Shown here in pieces: positions 9,852-21,971 of a DNA stretch of 64,000 nucleotides (its first letter is position 1; every line of letters begins with the position of its first letter). A program made the position numbers and the translations under genes. The notes beneath the pieces were generated by a model. It searched no databases, was not told the DNA's origin, and saw nothing but the letters and a program-made list of their open reading frames with translations. This DNA is from Polynucleobacter sinensis (GTDB taxonomy: Bacteria > Pseudomonadota > Gammaproteobacteria > Burkholderiales > Burkholderiaceae). Location of the stretch: NCBI RefSeq assembly GCF_001595985.1, contig NZ_LOJJ01000001.1:186001-250000 (forward strand), in the 5' to 3' direction.

Positions 9852-11717
9852 TTAAGCATTTAAACGCTGCTCAATTTTGCTGCGCGCATCTAATAACTCT
9901 TTTGGCAAACGCTCGCCAAGATGCTCGAACAACTCAGAATGTAGTTTGAGCTCGTTCTTCCAGTCATCAACTGCAACTGCAATGGCTTTCTCAAATTTTT
10001 CAACCGGGAAATCGAGTCCATCCCAATGCATATCAGTATGCTCGGGGCAGATACCAAACACAGTTTCTGTGCCCTTAGCGGTGCCTTCAGCGCGACCCAG
10101 GATCCAAGAGAGAACGCGCATGTTTTCACCAAAACCAGGCCATACAAACTTACCGTTTTCATCTTTACGGAACCAGTTCACGCAATAGATTTTTGGCAAT
10201 ACCGCGCCTTCAGCAGCAAGTTTGTTACCGATGTTGAGCCAGTGCTGGAAGTAATCACTCATGTTGTAGCCGGCAAATGCAATCATTGCGAACGGATCGC
10301 GACGAACCACACCAACCTGACCAGTAATCGCGGCGGTAGTTTCAGAGCCCATTGTTGCGGCCATATAAACGCCCTCCACCCAGTCACGCGCCTCGCTTAC
10401 CAAAGGCACAGTGTTTGAGCGACGACCACCAAACAAGAATGCATCAATCGCCACACCCTCTGGATCATCCCAGTTAGGATCAACCGCAGGATTGTTTGTA
10501 GCAGCTACAGTGAAACGTGAGTTTGGATGTGCAGCTTTGCGGCCGGCTGCGCCATCAGCAGGAGTCCAATCTTTACCCTGCCAATCAATCAAATGTGCTG
10601 GCGGTGTATCGGTCAAACCTTCCCACCAAACATCACCATCATCAGTTAAGCCAACGTTCGTAAAAATCACATCTTGATTTAATGAATCAAGGCAATTTGG
10701 ATTGGTCTGACGGTTTGTGCCTGGCGCAACACCAAAGTAACCAGACTCAGGATTAATTGCAAATAAACGAGTCTTGCCTGTGACAGGGTCCTTGCGTGGC
10801 TTAATCCAGGCAATGTCATCACCAACCGTGGTGACTTTCCAGCCCTCGAATCCCTTTGGAGGAATCATCATGGAGAAATTGGTTTTTCCACAAGCGGATG
10901 GGAATGCTGCGGCAATATGGTATTTCTTACCCTCGGGTGAAGTTACGCCCAAGATCAACATGTGCTCTGCCAACCAACCTTGGTCGCGACCCATGTTGGA
11001 CGCAATGCGTAAAGCAAAACACTTTTTACCAAGCAGTGCATTGCCGCCATAACCAGATCCGAAAGACCAAATCTCACGAGTTTCTGGATAGTGAACGATA
11101 TATTTATCTTTATTGTTGGGCCATGCAACATCTTTTTCGCCAGCAGCTAAAGGCTTGCCAACAGTGTGAATACATGGAACAAATTCGCCATCCGCGCCAA
11201 GCTGATCAATAACCGCTTTACCCATGCGGGTCATCAAACGCATATTGATTGCAACGTAAGGGCTGTCAGACAACTCAACGCCAATGTGGGCGATTGGCGA
11301 GCCAATTGGGCCCATTGAAAAAGGAACTACATACATTGTTCTGCCGCGCATGCAGCCATCAAATAATGGCTGCAATGTTGCGCGCATCTCGCTTGGTTCA
11401 ACCCAATTATTTGTTGGACCAGCATCTTCTTTTTTCGCAGAGCAAATAAAGGTACGGTCTTCAACACGAGCGACATCATCCGGATCAGATAAGGCCAAGA
11501 AAGAGTTTTTACGTTTGGCTGGGTTGAGACGCTTAAATACACCAGCCTTTACCAAAAGCTCACAAAACTCGTCATATTCTGACTGCGAGCCGTCACACCA
11601 ATGAATCTTATCGGGTTTAGTTAAGGCGGCTACATCTGCAACCCATTGAATCAACTTCTGATTTTTGACGTACTCGGGGGCGTTAACGCTAGCTTGCCCG
11701 TTTTTTGTTGTGGTCAT
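9852..11717 (-). CDS. pckG: Phosphoenolpyruvate carboxykinase (GTP)
   Basis: This enzyme converts oxaloacetate to PEP with GTP, at the entry to gluconeogenesis. The 621-residue protein carries the GTP-class P-loop [10 protein letters not shown] (around residue 275) and the R-loop and nucleotide-binding segments typical of the class, including [12 protein letters not shown]. The ATP-class family has a different motif layout and is shorter. An AGGAC Shine-Dalgarno-like site precedes the ATG. The gene stands alone between mnmC and mnmE, with an intergenic gap of about 87 bases upstream. Confidence 0.96.
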   Translation of the reverse strand: MTTTKNGQASVNAPEYVKNQKLIQWVADVAALTKPDKIHWCDGSQSEYDEFCELLVKAGVFKRLNPAKRKNSFLALSDPDDVARVEDRTFICSAKKEDAGPTNNWVEPSEMRATLQPLFDGCMRGRTMYVVPFSMGPIGSPIAHIGVELSDSPYVAINMRLMTRMGKAVIDQLGADGEFVPCIHTVGKPLAAGEKDVAWPNNKDKYIVHYPETREIWSFGSGYGGNALLGKKCFALRIASNMGRDQGWLAEHMLILGVTSPEGKKYHIAAAFPSACGKTNFSMMIPPKGFEGWKVTTVGDDIAWIKPRKDPVTGKTRLFAINPESGYFGVAPGTNRQTNPNCLDSLNQDVIFTNVGLTDDGDVWWEGLTDTPPAHLIDWQGKDWTPADGAAGRKAAHPNSRFTVAATNNPAVDPNWDDPEGVAIDAFLFGGRRSNTVPLVSEARDWVEGVYMAATMGSETTAAITGQVGVVRRDPFAMIAFAGYNMSDYFQHWLNIGNKLAAEGAVLPKIYCVNWFRKDENGKFVWPGFGENMRVLSWILGRAEGTAKGTETVFGICPEHTDMHWDGLDFPVEKFEKAIAVAVDDWKNELKLHSELFEHLGERLPKELLDARSKIEQRLNA

Positions 11718-11804
11718 GAGAGTCCTATGAAGTAATAATTTTGATCGAACTATTTTAACATTTTGGACATATTTTTATGTTTACCCCCAACGGGAGCAAA
11801 TCCC

Positions 11805-13175
11805 CTATTTGCCAATGCAAAATTGACTAAAAATTTTTCCTAAAAGATCATCTGGCAATAGCTTTCCGGTAATTTGACCAAGGTGATCTTGCGCCAAACG
11901 GAGCTCTTCTGCAAATAACTCCAGCGAAATGTTTCCATCTTTCGCGAACTGCTCTGATTTTTTGATATGTTCAGATGCCCTATCCAGGCAATCCAAGTGT
12001 CTCCTGCGAGCCAAAATCGCCCCCTCTTGGTTACCACCCCAGCCAGCCAACTCCAAAATCTTTTGCTTTAGCGCCACGATGCCCGCACCCGTTTTAGCTG
12101 AAATAAACAGCGCCGCGTTAGCTGGATCCTCTGTAACGCCTAAATCTAGCAAATCTGACTTATTAATTACCTCTAAAACGGGGCATTTTGCAGGAATGGC
12201 TTTTAGGATTTGTTCTTTGAGCCCAAGAGGGGCCTTCTCCGCGCTATGTGGGTCTTTTAGAAAAATCACTAAATCTGCCGAGCTAATGGAGTCCCACGAT
12301 CTTTCAATCCCTTTTGCCTCAACCACATCGCTGGTCTCCCTCAGACCGGCTGTATCAATGATGTGCATTGGCACACCATCAATATTGATACTCTCCTTCA
12401 CGCGATCACGCGTGGTTCCAGCAATGGGCGTCACAATCGCAACCTCTTCACCAGCCAAACGATTTAGCAAGGAGCTTTTGCCGACATTGGGGGCGCCCGC
12501 CAAAACAAGCTGTATACCATCGCGCAAAATCTTGCCTTGTTTTGCGCCCTCCCTTAGAGTGCGCAACTTTTGGGAAACCGTATTTAAGCGCTGGCGTGCT
12601 TGAGCATTTTCTAGAAACTCAATTTCCTCCTCCGGAAAATCCAAAGTCGATTCGACCAATATCCGCAGCTGGGTGATCTCTTCAATCAAGTCATTGATGT
12701 CATTTGAAAATGCACCTTGCAGAGAGCGGGCCGCACCGCGAACAGCAGCCTCACTTTGTGCATCAATGAGATCAGCAATTGCCTCTGCCTGAGCTAGATC
12801 AATTTTGTTATTTAAATAAGCGCGTAGCGTAAATTCACCAGGCTCTGCGATTACTAGCCCCGCCTCTCTGCCTAACTCGAGACAGCGCTTCATCACCAAC
12901 TCGAGAAGGTGTGGCCCGCCATGACATTGCAACTCCAAGACATCCTCGCCAGTAAATGATGCGGGCGCAGTAAAGAAAATTGCAATCAGCTGATCAATAG
13001 AAGCGCCACTAGCATCTTTGAGCGTTAGTAGCTTGGCTTGACGCGGCGCAAGGGTTTTATGAAAGAGAGTATGGGTAATGGGCTCCAGATTTGGGCCGCT
13101 AATGCGAATAACTCCGACACCAGCCTTGCCGGGAGCCGTAGCGACTGCAATGATGGGTAACTTTCTAGTCATCAT
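11805..13175 (-). CDS. mnmE: tRNA modification GTPase MnmE (TrmE)
   Basis: With MnmG, MnmE makes the (c)mnm5 group on wobble uridine 34 of certain tRNAs. The 456-residue protein has an N-terminal tetrahydrofolate-binding domain, a helical domain and an inserted G domain. The P-loop is GAPNVGKSS (near 228), with DTAGLRE and NKSD motifs after it. The protein ends in the diagnostic CIGK with the C-terminal cysteine. It is the last gene of the rpmH-rnpA-yidD-yidC-mnmE string. The partner mnmG is encoded 14 kb away on the other side of the origin. The start may be the first or second of two adjacent ATGs. Confidence 0.96.
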   Translation of the reverse strand: MMTRKLPIIAVATAPGKAGVGVIRISGPNLEPITHTLFHKTLAPRQAKLLTLKDASGASIDQLIAIFFTAPASFTGEDVLELQCHGGPHLLELVMKRCLELGREAGLVIAEPGEFTLRAYLNNKIDLAQAEAIADLIDAQSEAAVRGAARSLQGAFSNDINDLIEEITQLRILVESTLDFPEEEIEFLENAQARQRLNTVSQKLRTLREGAKQGKILRDGIQLVLAGAPNVGKSSLLNRLAGEEVAIVTPIAGTTRDRVKESINIDGVPMHIIDTAGLRETSDVVEAKGIERSWDSISSADLVIFLKDPHSAEKAPLGLKEQILKAIPAKCPVLEVINKSDLLDLGVTEDPANAALFISAKTGAGIVALKQKILELAGWGGNQEGAILARRRHLDCLDRASEHIKKSEQFAKDGNISLELFAEELRLAQDHLGQITGKLLPDDLLGKIFSQFCIGK

Positions 13176-13212
13176 TGCAATCCGTCTTTATTAACATTCA
13201 AGTAGCTAGGGT

Positions 13213-14889
13213 TTATTTAGCTGGTTTTTTTCCAAACATTTGATTGATCTGCCATTGTTGAGCAATCGATAGTAGGTTATTTACCACCCAGTACAAAACC
13301 AAACCGGCAGGGAAGAAGAAGAACATCACCGAGAATACTAATGGCATGTACATCATCACCTTCGCCTGAATTGGATCTGGGGGTGTTGGATTCAATTTGG
13401 TTTGCACAAACATTGAGACGGCCATAACGATCGGCAAAATATAGTAAGGATCTGGAACTGATAAATCATGAATCCACAAAATCCAAGGGGCATTACGCAT
13501 CTCTACAGATGACAGCAAAACCCAGTACAAAGAAATAAAGACTGGGATTTGAATCACTACTGGAAGACAGCCGCCCAAAGGATTAATTTTCTCCTTACGG
13601 TACATCTCCATCATTGCTTGGTTTAGTTTTTGTGGCTCACCCTTGTACTGCTCTTTCATTGCCAAGAGCCGAGGTTGAACCTCTTTCATGCGAGCCATAG
13701 ATTTATAGCTTGCAGCGGAAAGCGGGAAGAAAACAAGCTTAATCAGGATGGTCAAAAGAATGATCGACCAACCCCAGTTACCCACATAAGCGTGGATATT
13801 TTCGAGCAACCAGAAAATAGGTTTAGCCAAGATAGTGAGGTAACCATAATCTTTCAATAGTGCAAACCCGGGAGCGATTGTTTCTAAAACACTTTCCTCT
13901 TGCGGACCAACAAATAATTTGGCTTTTTCGACAACTGTTGCGCCTTGCGCCACTACACCCAAGGGTGTTTGCATACCAATTCGATATAGATTGTTATCAA
14001 TTTTTCCAGCATAGATGTCGCGGGAAAACTTATCGCCAGGAATCCAAGCACTCGCAAAATAATGTTGCACCATCGCAATCCAGGCAGGGTCGCCTGCGGG
14101 CACTTGTGTAGGTATGGTGATTTTATTTTTATCGATTGCCGTGAATTCAAGCTTGTTGAATTTTTCTTTTTCTGTATACGCAGCGGGGCCTGTGAAGGTG
14201 CTTGCAGAAAATGCACCATCAAACGGTCCGATTTTTTGCTCTTGAGTAGCATCACGAACAAGCTCTGTATAGAGCACCAATGGATTTGGATTTGTCGCCG
14301 ATTGTGTTACACGATGCCCAATATCCACGACGTAACTGCCTGGATTAAGGATGAATGTTTTTTCAAGCCTTACTCCGCCACGCTCACTCACCAAAACCAC
14401 AAAAGGTCTGCCAGAGCCATCCTTACCGGATTGGCTCAACTTAAATGTACTTGTATGGTTTGGAAGATCTGGGTTGCCGAGAGTAATTAAACCGGAGCGT
14501 GCAAAGTACTTATGCGTTGGGGTGTATTGAAAAAGCTCAACAGGCTTTTTCTCTGCCGTTAACTGCTTGGGCAACTTAGCATCAATGATGTTTGCGCCAC
14601 TTGCGCTAATTTCTAAAATTAAAACATCATTCTGTAATACAAACTTTTCAGACGATTCGACGGCACTAGTAGCAATAATTGGAGCTTGAGAAATTGCAGG
14701 TAGATTTGCGCTCTGGGCTGGTGATGGAACATCCACCTTTGCTTGGGCTGACTTTTCTGCCGTCACAACAGCATTCGTTTGAGCGGCACCAAACATGGAT
14801 GGCTTGCCCTCATGTACTTGCCAGTTGTTGTAAAGCATGAGACCCGACATCGAGAATACTGCCCAAAGAATCGTTTTTTTAAAGTCCAT
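13213..14889 (-). CDS. yidC: Membrane protein insertase YidC
   Basis: YidC inserts and folds inner-membrane proteins, alone or with Sec; ATP synthase subunit c is a classic substrate and is encoded in this window. The protein of about 558 residues has the layout of Gram-negative YidC: one N-terminal membrane helix (about 5-23), a large periplasmic domain to about residue 355, then the conserved five-helix core with YKSMARMKEVQPR and GCLPVVIQIPVF. I chose the ATG at 14889 (MDFKKT); an ATG two codons upstream at 14895 is possible. It lies directly after yidD. Confidence 0.96.
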   Translation of the reverse strand: MDFKKTILWAVFSMSGLMLYNNWQVHEGKPSMFGAAQTNAVVTAEKSAQAKVDVPSPAQSANLPAISQAPIIATSAVESSEKFVLQNDVLILEISASGANIIDAKLPKQLTAEKKPVELFQYTPTHKYFARSGLITLGNPDLPNHTSTFKLSQSGKDGSGRPFVVLVSERGGVRLEKTFILNPGSYVVDIGHRVTQSATNPNPLVLYTELVRDATQEQKIGPFDGAFSASTFTGPAAYTEKEKFNKLEFTAIDKNKITIPTQVPAGDPAWIAMVQHYFASAWIPGDKFSRDIYAGKIDNNLYRIGMQTPLGVVAQGATVVEKAKLFVGPQEESVLETIAPGFALLKDYGYLTILAKPIFWLLENIHAYVGNWGWSIILLTILIKLVFFPLSAASYKSMARMKEVQPRLLAMKEQYKGEPQKLNQAMMEMYRKEKINPLGGCLPVVIQIPVFISLYWVLLSSVEMRNAPWILWIHDLSVPDPYYILPIVMAVSMFVQTKLNPTPPDPIQAKVMMYMPLVFSVMFFFFPAGLVLYWVVNNLLSIAQQWQINQMFGKKPAK

Positions 14890-14906
14890 TTGCATTCACT
14901 TATTAA

Positions 14907-15140
14907 TTAATGAGGTGTTTGTTTTACTGCAGGGTCGTGACCACCTTGTGACCATGGGTTGCAGCGCAAAATGCGCCAAACCGTCAGCCCAAGGCTTTTG
15001 AAAAATCCATAATGTGTAAAGCAATCACATGCGTACTGTGAACATGAGGGAACATACCTGCAGTGCATGCCAATAAATGGGCTAAGCGCTATTTGGTAAA
15101 GTCTCACAACTTTAATAGCTGCCTTATTCAAAATGTGCAC
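14907..15140 (-). CDS. yidD: Membrane protein insertion efficiency factor YidD
   Basis: YidD is a small membrane-associated protein that assists YidC. The 77-residue product has the family pattern LYQIALSP, CRYVPSCSQYA and CNPWSQGGHDPA. The start is a GTG at 15140, one base after the rnpA stop. A longer open frame extends upstream inside rnpA, but it lacks YidD homology before this GTG. The rnpA-yidD-yidC order matches the usual bacterial arrangement. Confidence 0.92.
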   Translation of the reverse strand: MHILNKAAIKVVRLYQIALSPFIGMHCRYVPSCSQYACDCFTHYGFFKSLGLTVWRILRCNPWSQGGHDPAVKQTPH

Positions 15141-15141
15141 T

Positions 15142-15459
15142 CTAGATGAGCCCTGTAATTTGGGCACGCAGCACTTCTTTTTCTGCTTTTCTGAGTCTGC
15201 CGCGAGTTTCGCGACCAATTGGTTTTTTTAGCTTGACCACCACATCGCCATTTAACTTGGTAGCTTGCGCACCTCTAACAAGCTCGCGAATCATGCGCTT
15301 TAACCGATTTCGATCTACCGCACGCTTCGCCAATTTCTTGGCTACCGCAATTCCTAAGTCAGGTTTTGCTTCTGGATTTGAAGAAGCCAAATACAAACCC
15401 CAAAACAAACTTGTCTTGGGGCGTGTTTTGAGTAACTCAGAAATCCTAGCGCTGTTCAA
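15142..15459 (-). CDS. rnpA: Ribonuclease P protein component
   Basis: RnpA is the protein subunit of RNase P, which trims tRNA 5' ends. The 105-residue basic protein contains the RNR signature region in KRAVDRNRLKRMIRE (about 45-59). An in-frame stop lies just upstream, so translation must start at or after the TTG at 15459, nine bases after the rpmH stop. This gives a shorter N-terminus than many RnpA proteins. It is co-transcribed with rpmH. Confidence 0.93.
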   Translation of the reverse strand: MNSARISELLKTRPKTSLFWGLYLASSNPEAKPDLGIAVAKKLAKRAVDRNRLKRMIRELVRGAQATKLNGDVVVKLKKPIGRETRGRLRKAEKEVLRAQITGLI

Positions 15460-15467
15460 CTTCTAAG

Positions 15468-15602
15468 TTAAACAGCTAGACGTTTGCGGCCTTTTGCTCG
15501 GCGTGCATTCAATACAGCGCGCCCGCTTTTGGTTTTCATGCGTACACGGAAACCGTGGGTGCGCTTACGACGTGTTACTGAGGGTTGGTATGTTCTTTTC
15601 AT
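15468..15602 (-). CDS. rpmH: 50S ribosomal protein L34
   Basis: This 44-residue, strongly basic ribosomal protein begins MKRTYQPS and ends KGRKRLAV, the full L34 pattern. It is the first gene of the minus-strand rpmH-rnpA-yidD-yidC-mnmE string and faces dnaA across the origin region. Its promoter must lie within 15603-15794. Confidence 0.97.
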   Translation of the reverse strand: MKRTYQPSVTRRKRTHGFRVRMKTKSGRAVLNARRAKGRKRLAV

Positions 15603-15794
15603 GATTCATCCTGCAAAACCCCGTATTTTCCTTGTTGCACGGCAAAAGGTCAACCGCTGTTAATGAATATATAGGTATTTTTCTCTATTTTTTAGTTGCT
15701 TGATACATAACCCATTAATTTTTATAGGGTTTTTTATTTTATACACAAGTTATCCACAGGTTTTCCACGGATTTCAAGCTTGTGGATAACTTTA
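15603..15794. other. Candidate replication origin segment between rpmH and dnaA
   Basis: This divergent intergenic region is very AT-rich between about 15655 and 15745, like a DNA unwinding element. It carries two perfect DnaA boxes: TTATCCACA at 15750-15758 on the plus strand and its complement at 15781-15789. Gene orientation flips here, from mostly minus on the left to mostly plus on the right, as expected at a bidirectional origin. The minus-strand rpmH promoter and plus-strand dnaA promoter must also sit here. Together with 17250-17513 it probably makes up oriC. Confidence 0.75.
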
Positions 15795-17249
15795 ATGGAT
15801 CGCTACAATGGATCCTCCAAAAATATGAGCAATTTACAGAACCCTCCCACCTTGAATTCATCTAGCCCACTGGGGTTTTGGGATAGCACGCTCGGTAATC
15901 TCTCGCGCGAACTCTCCCCCCAACAATTTAAAACCTGGATTCAACCCCTAAGCTTGTTATCTTATGACGAGAGTGAGCAATTACTAACAATTGGTGCGCC
16001 CAACAGATTCAAGCTTGATTGGATCAAAAAGACTTTTTCAGACCGCCTTCAAGAATTGGCATCACAATATTTTAGTCATCCCATCACATTAAATTTCGTA
16101 CTTAATGTTGAAGGGGGAGCCTTGGAGGTTACCAAACCAAGCGAACCCCAGGAAAGATTTGGGGGTGTAGAGCCCGCGGTTGATCAAGACGCGACCTTTA
16201 CCGAAGAGCAGTCGTTTGAGATTGAAGATCACTCCAAACTCAACCCAAACCTTACTTTTGATACCTTTGTAACCGGTAAAGCAAACCAGCTAGCCAGGGC
16301 GGCGTCAATTCAAGTTGCCCATAACCCAGGCACCTCTTATAACCCCATGTTTTTATATGGTGGCGTAGGTTTGGGAAAGACCCACCTCATTCACGCCATT
16401 GGTAACCACTTATTAAAAGAAAAACCCAACGCGCGTATTCGCTACATTCATGCTGAACAGTATGTGTCTGATGTGGTGCGGGCTTACCAACAAAAAGCGT
16501 TTGACCGCTTTAAGCGTTACTACCATTCCTTGGACCTACTTTTAATCGACGATATTCAATTTTTTAGTGGGAAGTCGCGGACACAGGAAGAGTTTTTTTA
16601 TGCTTTTGAAGCACTTTTAAGCAATAAAGCTCAAGTCATTATTACAAGTGACACCTACCCCAAAGAGATGGCTGGAATTGATGATCGCCTTATTTCTCGT
16701 TTTGATTCTGGCCTTACAGTGGCCATCGAACCCCCAGAACTAGAAATGCGTGTGGCAATTTTGATGAAAAAGGCCCTTAGCGAGGGGATCCCCATGAGTG
16801 AGGATGTGGCATTCTTTGTAGCAAAACATCTCCGCTCAAATGTAAGGGAGTTGGAGGGTGCGCTCAGAAAAATTTTGGCTTTTGTGCGGTTTCATGGGAA
16901 AGAGGTCACTATTGATGTGGCGCGCACCGCCCTCAAAGATCTGCTTTCAATACAAAACCGGCAAATTTCGGTAGAAAACATCCAAAAAGCCGTGGCAGAT
17001 TTTTATAGCATTAAGGTTGCGGATATGTATTCCAAAAAGCGTCCCGCAAACATTGCTCGCCCAAGGCAAATTGCCATGTTTATGGCCAAAGAATTGACCC
17101 AGAAGAGCCTACCAGAGATAGGAGAGTTGTTTGGTGGGCGCGATCACACCACGGTCCTGCACGCGGTACGTAAGATTGGTGAAGAGCGCTCTCATGATGG
17201 GCAACTTAATCACGAGATCCATGTGATCGAGCAAACACTAAAGTCGTAG
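15795..17249 (+). CDS. dnaA: Chromosomal replication initiator protein DnaA
   Basis: DnaA is the AAA+ initiator that binds DnaA boxes and opens the origin. The protein has N-terminal domain I ([12 protein letters not shown]), a variable linker, the Walker [10 protein letters not shown] (near residue 190), Walker B LLIDDIQF (near 252) and the C-terminal DNA-binding signature [11 protein letters not shown] (near 446). I chose the first ATG, 15795. The ATG at 15825 (MSNLQ) is an equally good alternative. A TTG at 15780 is unlikely because it overlaps a DnaA box, which could make dnaA autoregulated. Confidence 0.95.
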   Translation: MDRYNGSSKNMSNLQNPPTLNSSSPLGFWDSTLGNLSRELSPQQFKTWIQPLSLLSYDESEQLLTIGAPNRFKLDWIKKTFSDRLQELASQYFSHPITLNFVLNVEGGALEVTKPSEPQERFGGVEPAVDQDATFTEEQSFEIEDHSKLNPNLTFDTFVTGKANQLARAASIQVAHNPGTSYNPMFLYGGVGLGKTHLIHAIGNHLLKEKPNARIRYIHAEQYVSDVVRAYQQKAFDRFKRYYHSLDLLLIDDIQFFSGKSRTQEEFFYAFEALLSNKAQVIITSDTYPKEMAGIDDRLISRFDSGLTVAIEPPELEMRVAILMKKALSEGIPMSEDVAFFVAKHLRSNVRELEGALRKILAFVRFHGKEVTIDVARTALKDLLSIQNRQISVENIQKAVADFYSIKVADMYSKKRPANIARPRQIAMFMAKELTQKSLPEIGELFGGRDHTTVLHAVRKIGEERSHDGQLNHEIHVIEQTLKS

Positions 17250-17513
17250 ACCGAGCCCTGTGGATAAGGTTGTGGATAGTTCAGTGGATAACTTTGGGGA
17301 TGATCGGTGGATAAATTGTGGAAAGTTTGGGCTTCATGCAAAAATAGGGTATTGATAAAAAGTTATCCAACATTTGTGCAGCGTTTATACAGAAGTTTTC
17401 CACAGTTTTTTTTGGTTCTAATGGGTTGTTTTATATACTTTTTTTGACTTATCCACTGAAATAACGAGCCTTATTACTACTACTAATAAGATATATACAA
17501 GGATTTAAAAGCA
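17250..17513. other. DnaA-box cluster between dnaA and dnaN
   Basis: These 264 bases hold one perfect DnaA box (TGTGGATAA, 17259-17267). Several others have one mismatch: 17271-17279, 17283-17291, 17306-17314 and TTATCCACT at 17449-17457. More degenerate copies lie near 17317, 17362 and 17397. The spacing and shared orientation of the first four suggest cooperative DnaA binding. An AT-rich stretch at about 17404-17450 could be an unwinding element. This may be part of oriC, a dnaN regulatory region, or both. Confidence 0.72.
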
Positions 17514-18629
17514 ATGCAACTCGTAAATACTTCGCGCGACAGTTTGTTAAAACCACTTCAGGTTGTTAGTGGCATTGTTGAACGACGACACACTTTGCCA
17601 ATTCTGGCAAACCTTCTTTTTAAGAAGCAGGGGGACAAGGTCTCTTTTGTGTCTACTGATATTGAAATCCAAATTACTACTAATGCAAGTTTTGGCGTTG
17701 GCGATGAGGACGTAACTACAACAGTAGCTGCTAGGAAGCTGTTGGATATTTTGCGCGCTTTACCTGAGGGGCCTGTAGCCTTGAATTTAAAAGATAACCG
17801 TATGGTTATTCAAAGCGGAAAAAGCCGTTTTTCTTTGCAAACTCTTTCAGCGACTGAGTTTCCGGTTATGCAAAGTGTTGGTGAAGTAACCGCTAACTGG
17901 AAAATGTCTCAAAAAAGTTTTCGGCAATTAGTGAGTCAAGTCCACTTCGCGATGGCGCAGCAAGATATTCGCTATTACCTAAACGGTATGTTGTTGGTTA
18001 TTGAGGGTAAGCAGGTGATTGCTGTGGCTACCGACGGACATCGCTTAGCCTATTCTCAAATAGAGTTAGCCGAGGCCCCAACCGGATCCGGTCAAAGGCA
18101 GGAAATTATTATTCCTCGTAAAACTATTCTTGAGTGTCAACATTTGCTTGAGGATTCAGATGAATTGCTTGAAATGAGTCTTACCTCTAATCAAGTGAAA
18201 TTTACTTTTGGTGATATCGAATTAATTTCAAAATTGGTTGAGGGAAAGTTTCCAGACTTTCAACGTGTTATCCCTAAGGGGCATAAAAATTCTTTAGTTG
18301 TTGGTCGTGATGTTTTGCAATCTGCGCTTCAGCGTGCTGCAATCTTAACTACAGATAAATTTAAAGGTGTCCGTTTTTCTTTATCACCAAACAGAATCAC
18401 CATTCAATCTACCAATGCAGAACAAGAAGAGGCTCAAGAAGAAATAGAGACTGAATATAGTGGCGATTCAGTGGAGATTGGTTTTAATGTAAGTTATTTA
18501 CTTGATGTTTTATCCAACCTAAAGAACGAGAAAATCCAAATTAGCTTAGGTGATGCTAATAGTAGTGCAGTGATTACCCTCCCAGGCTCAGAAGATTTCA
18601 AGTATGTTGTGATGCCAATGCGTATTTAA
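17514..18629 (+). CDS. dnaN: DNA polymerase III beta sliding clamp
   Basis: The beta clamp tethers DNA polymerase III to the template. The 371-residue protein has the usual three-fold repeated clamp domain and ends in the conserved YVVMPMRI tail. An AAGGA ribosome-binding site precedes the ATG. It follows dnaA and precedes gyrB in the conserved origin order. The recF gene that often separates dnaN and gyrB is absent here. Confidence 0.97.
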   Translation: MQLVNTSRDSLLKPLQVVSGIVERRHTLPILANLLFKKQGDKVSFVSTDIEIQITTNASFGVGDEDVTTTVAARKLLDILRALPEGPVALNLKDNRMVIQSGKSRFSLQTLSATEFPVMQSVGEVTANWKMSQKSFRQLVSQVHFAMAQQDIRYYLNGMLLVIEGKQVIAVATDGHRLAYSQIELAEAPTGSGQRQEIIIPRKTILECQHLLEDSDELLEMSLTSNQVKFTFGDIELISKLVEGKFPDFQRVIPKGHKNSLVVGRDVLQSALQRAAILTTDKFKGVRFSLSPNRITIQSTNAEQEEAQEEIETEYSGDSVEIGFNVSYLLDVLSNLKNEKIQISLGDANSSAVITLPGSEDFKYVVMPMRI

Positions 18630-18634
18630 TTTAG

Positions 18635-21138
<2,504 letters not shown>

Positions 21139-21139
<1 letters not shown>

Positions 21140-21633
21140 TGCGCAAAAAGAAATTATCAGCACCCAAGATTGATCGCTCTCGTATTGTTGTTAAATCATC
21201 ACCCATCCATGGTAAGGGTGTGTTTGTAGCAAAACCCATCAAAAAGGGCGATGCCATCATTGAGTACAAGGGTGAGCGCATTAGCTGGAAGTTGGCAGAA
21301 AAACGGCACCCCCATGATCCCAAGGACCCAAACCACACTTTTTATTTTTCACTTGAAGATGGAAGGTGTATTGATGCCAAATATGCCGGTAATGCTGCGC
21401 GCTGGATTAATCATTCCTGTAAACCTAGTTGTGAAGCTAGGGAGGATGATTTTGATGAAGAGCCTCGTGTTTTTATTTACGCCAAGCGCGACCTTAAGGT
21501 GGGCGAAGAGCTTTTCTACGACTACTCGCTTGGGGTGGAGGGCCGCATCACCAAGCAGATGAAGAAAGATTACGAGTGCCGCTGTGGTGCCAAGAAGTGT
21601 CGTGGCACCATGTTGTCTCTCGACGGCAACTAA
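21139..21633 (+). CDS. SET-domain protein lysine methyltransferase
   Basis: The 164-residue protein is a minimal SET domain. It has an N-terminal GKGVFVAKPIKKGD segment (about 25-38), the NHSCKPSCEA active-site knot (91-100) and GEELFYDYS (122-130). A post-SET zinc motif CxCx4C uses Cys147, Cys149 and Cys154. SET enzymes transfer methyl groups from SAM to protein lysines and are best known for eukaryotic histones. The substrate here is unknown. The start overlaps the gyrB stop (TAATG), so it is translationally coupled to gyrase. Confidence 0.9.
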
Positions 21634-21647
21634 CCTTTTTTGCTTAT

Positions 21648-21863
21648 ATGATGTTTATTAGTATTCAAGAGTTAGAGTCGGCTATCAACTATTGGCGTAG
21701 CCAATCACCAGCCTCTGGTGAGGAGTTGCATTTATGTTTGGAGGCTTCGGCTCTAGCAAAACCATACGCTCTTATGATTGTGCAAGGCGCACAAAGAATC
21801 CCCATGGACGTATTGGATGAAATCGCAAAATCTGCCATCCAAAATTATCTAAAAACTTTGTAA
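21648..21863 (+). CDS. DUF3717 domain protein
   Basis: This small protein of about 71 residues begins MFISIQELESAINYWR and fits the DUF3717 family of short betaproteobacterial proteins of unknown function. Tandem ATGs at 21648 and 21651 are both possible starts. The frame is open further upstream inside the SET gene, but that part has no family resemblance. It lies 14 bases after the SET-domain gene and is probably co-transcribed with gyrB and that gene. No catalytic motif is visible. Confidence 0.78.
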   Translation: MMFISIQELESAINYWRSQSPASGEELHLCLEASALAKPYALMIVQGAQRIPMDVLDEIAKSAIQNYLKTL

Positions 21864-21971
21864 TTATTTTCTTGTGCGACCCCGTTTCTTTTAGGGTTAT
21901 CGCTATATTAGTAAATACAGTCTTAATGTATTCTCAAACTCTTGCCTAAGAGTGCGTGCGAGGATTTAAGT

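Noticed and set aside
10026..11604. A series of plus-strand frames opposite pckG
   Set aside because: All mirror the pckG frame; none has motifs or plausible starts.
11929..12603. 224-codon frame antisense to mnmE
   Set aside because: It is fully covered by mnmE, whose GTPase motifs are clear, and it shows no protein motif of its own.
13860..14490. Overlapping open frames antisense to yidC
   Set aside because: No family resemblance, no ribosome-binding sites, and they mirror the codon pattern of yidC.
15780..15794. TTG at 15780 as the dnaA start
   Set aside because: It overlaps a perfect DnaA box and has no ribosome-binding site; in-frame ATGs follow at 15795 and 15825.
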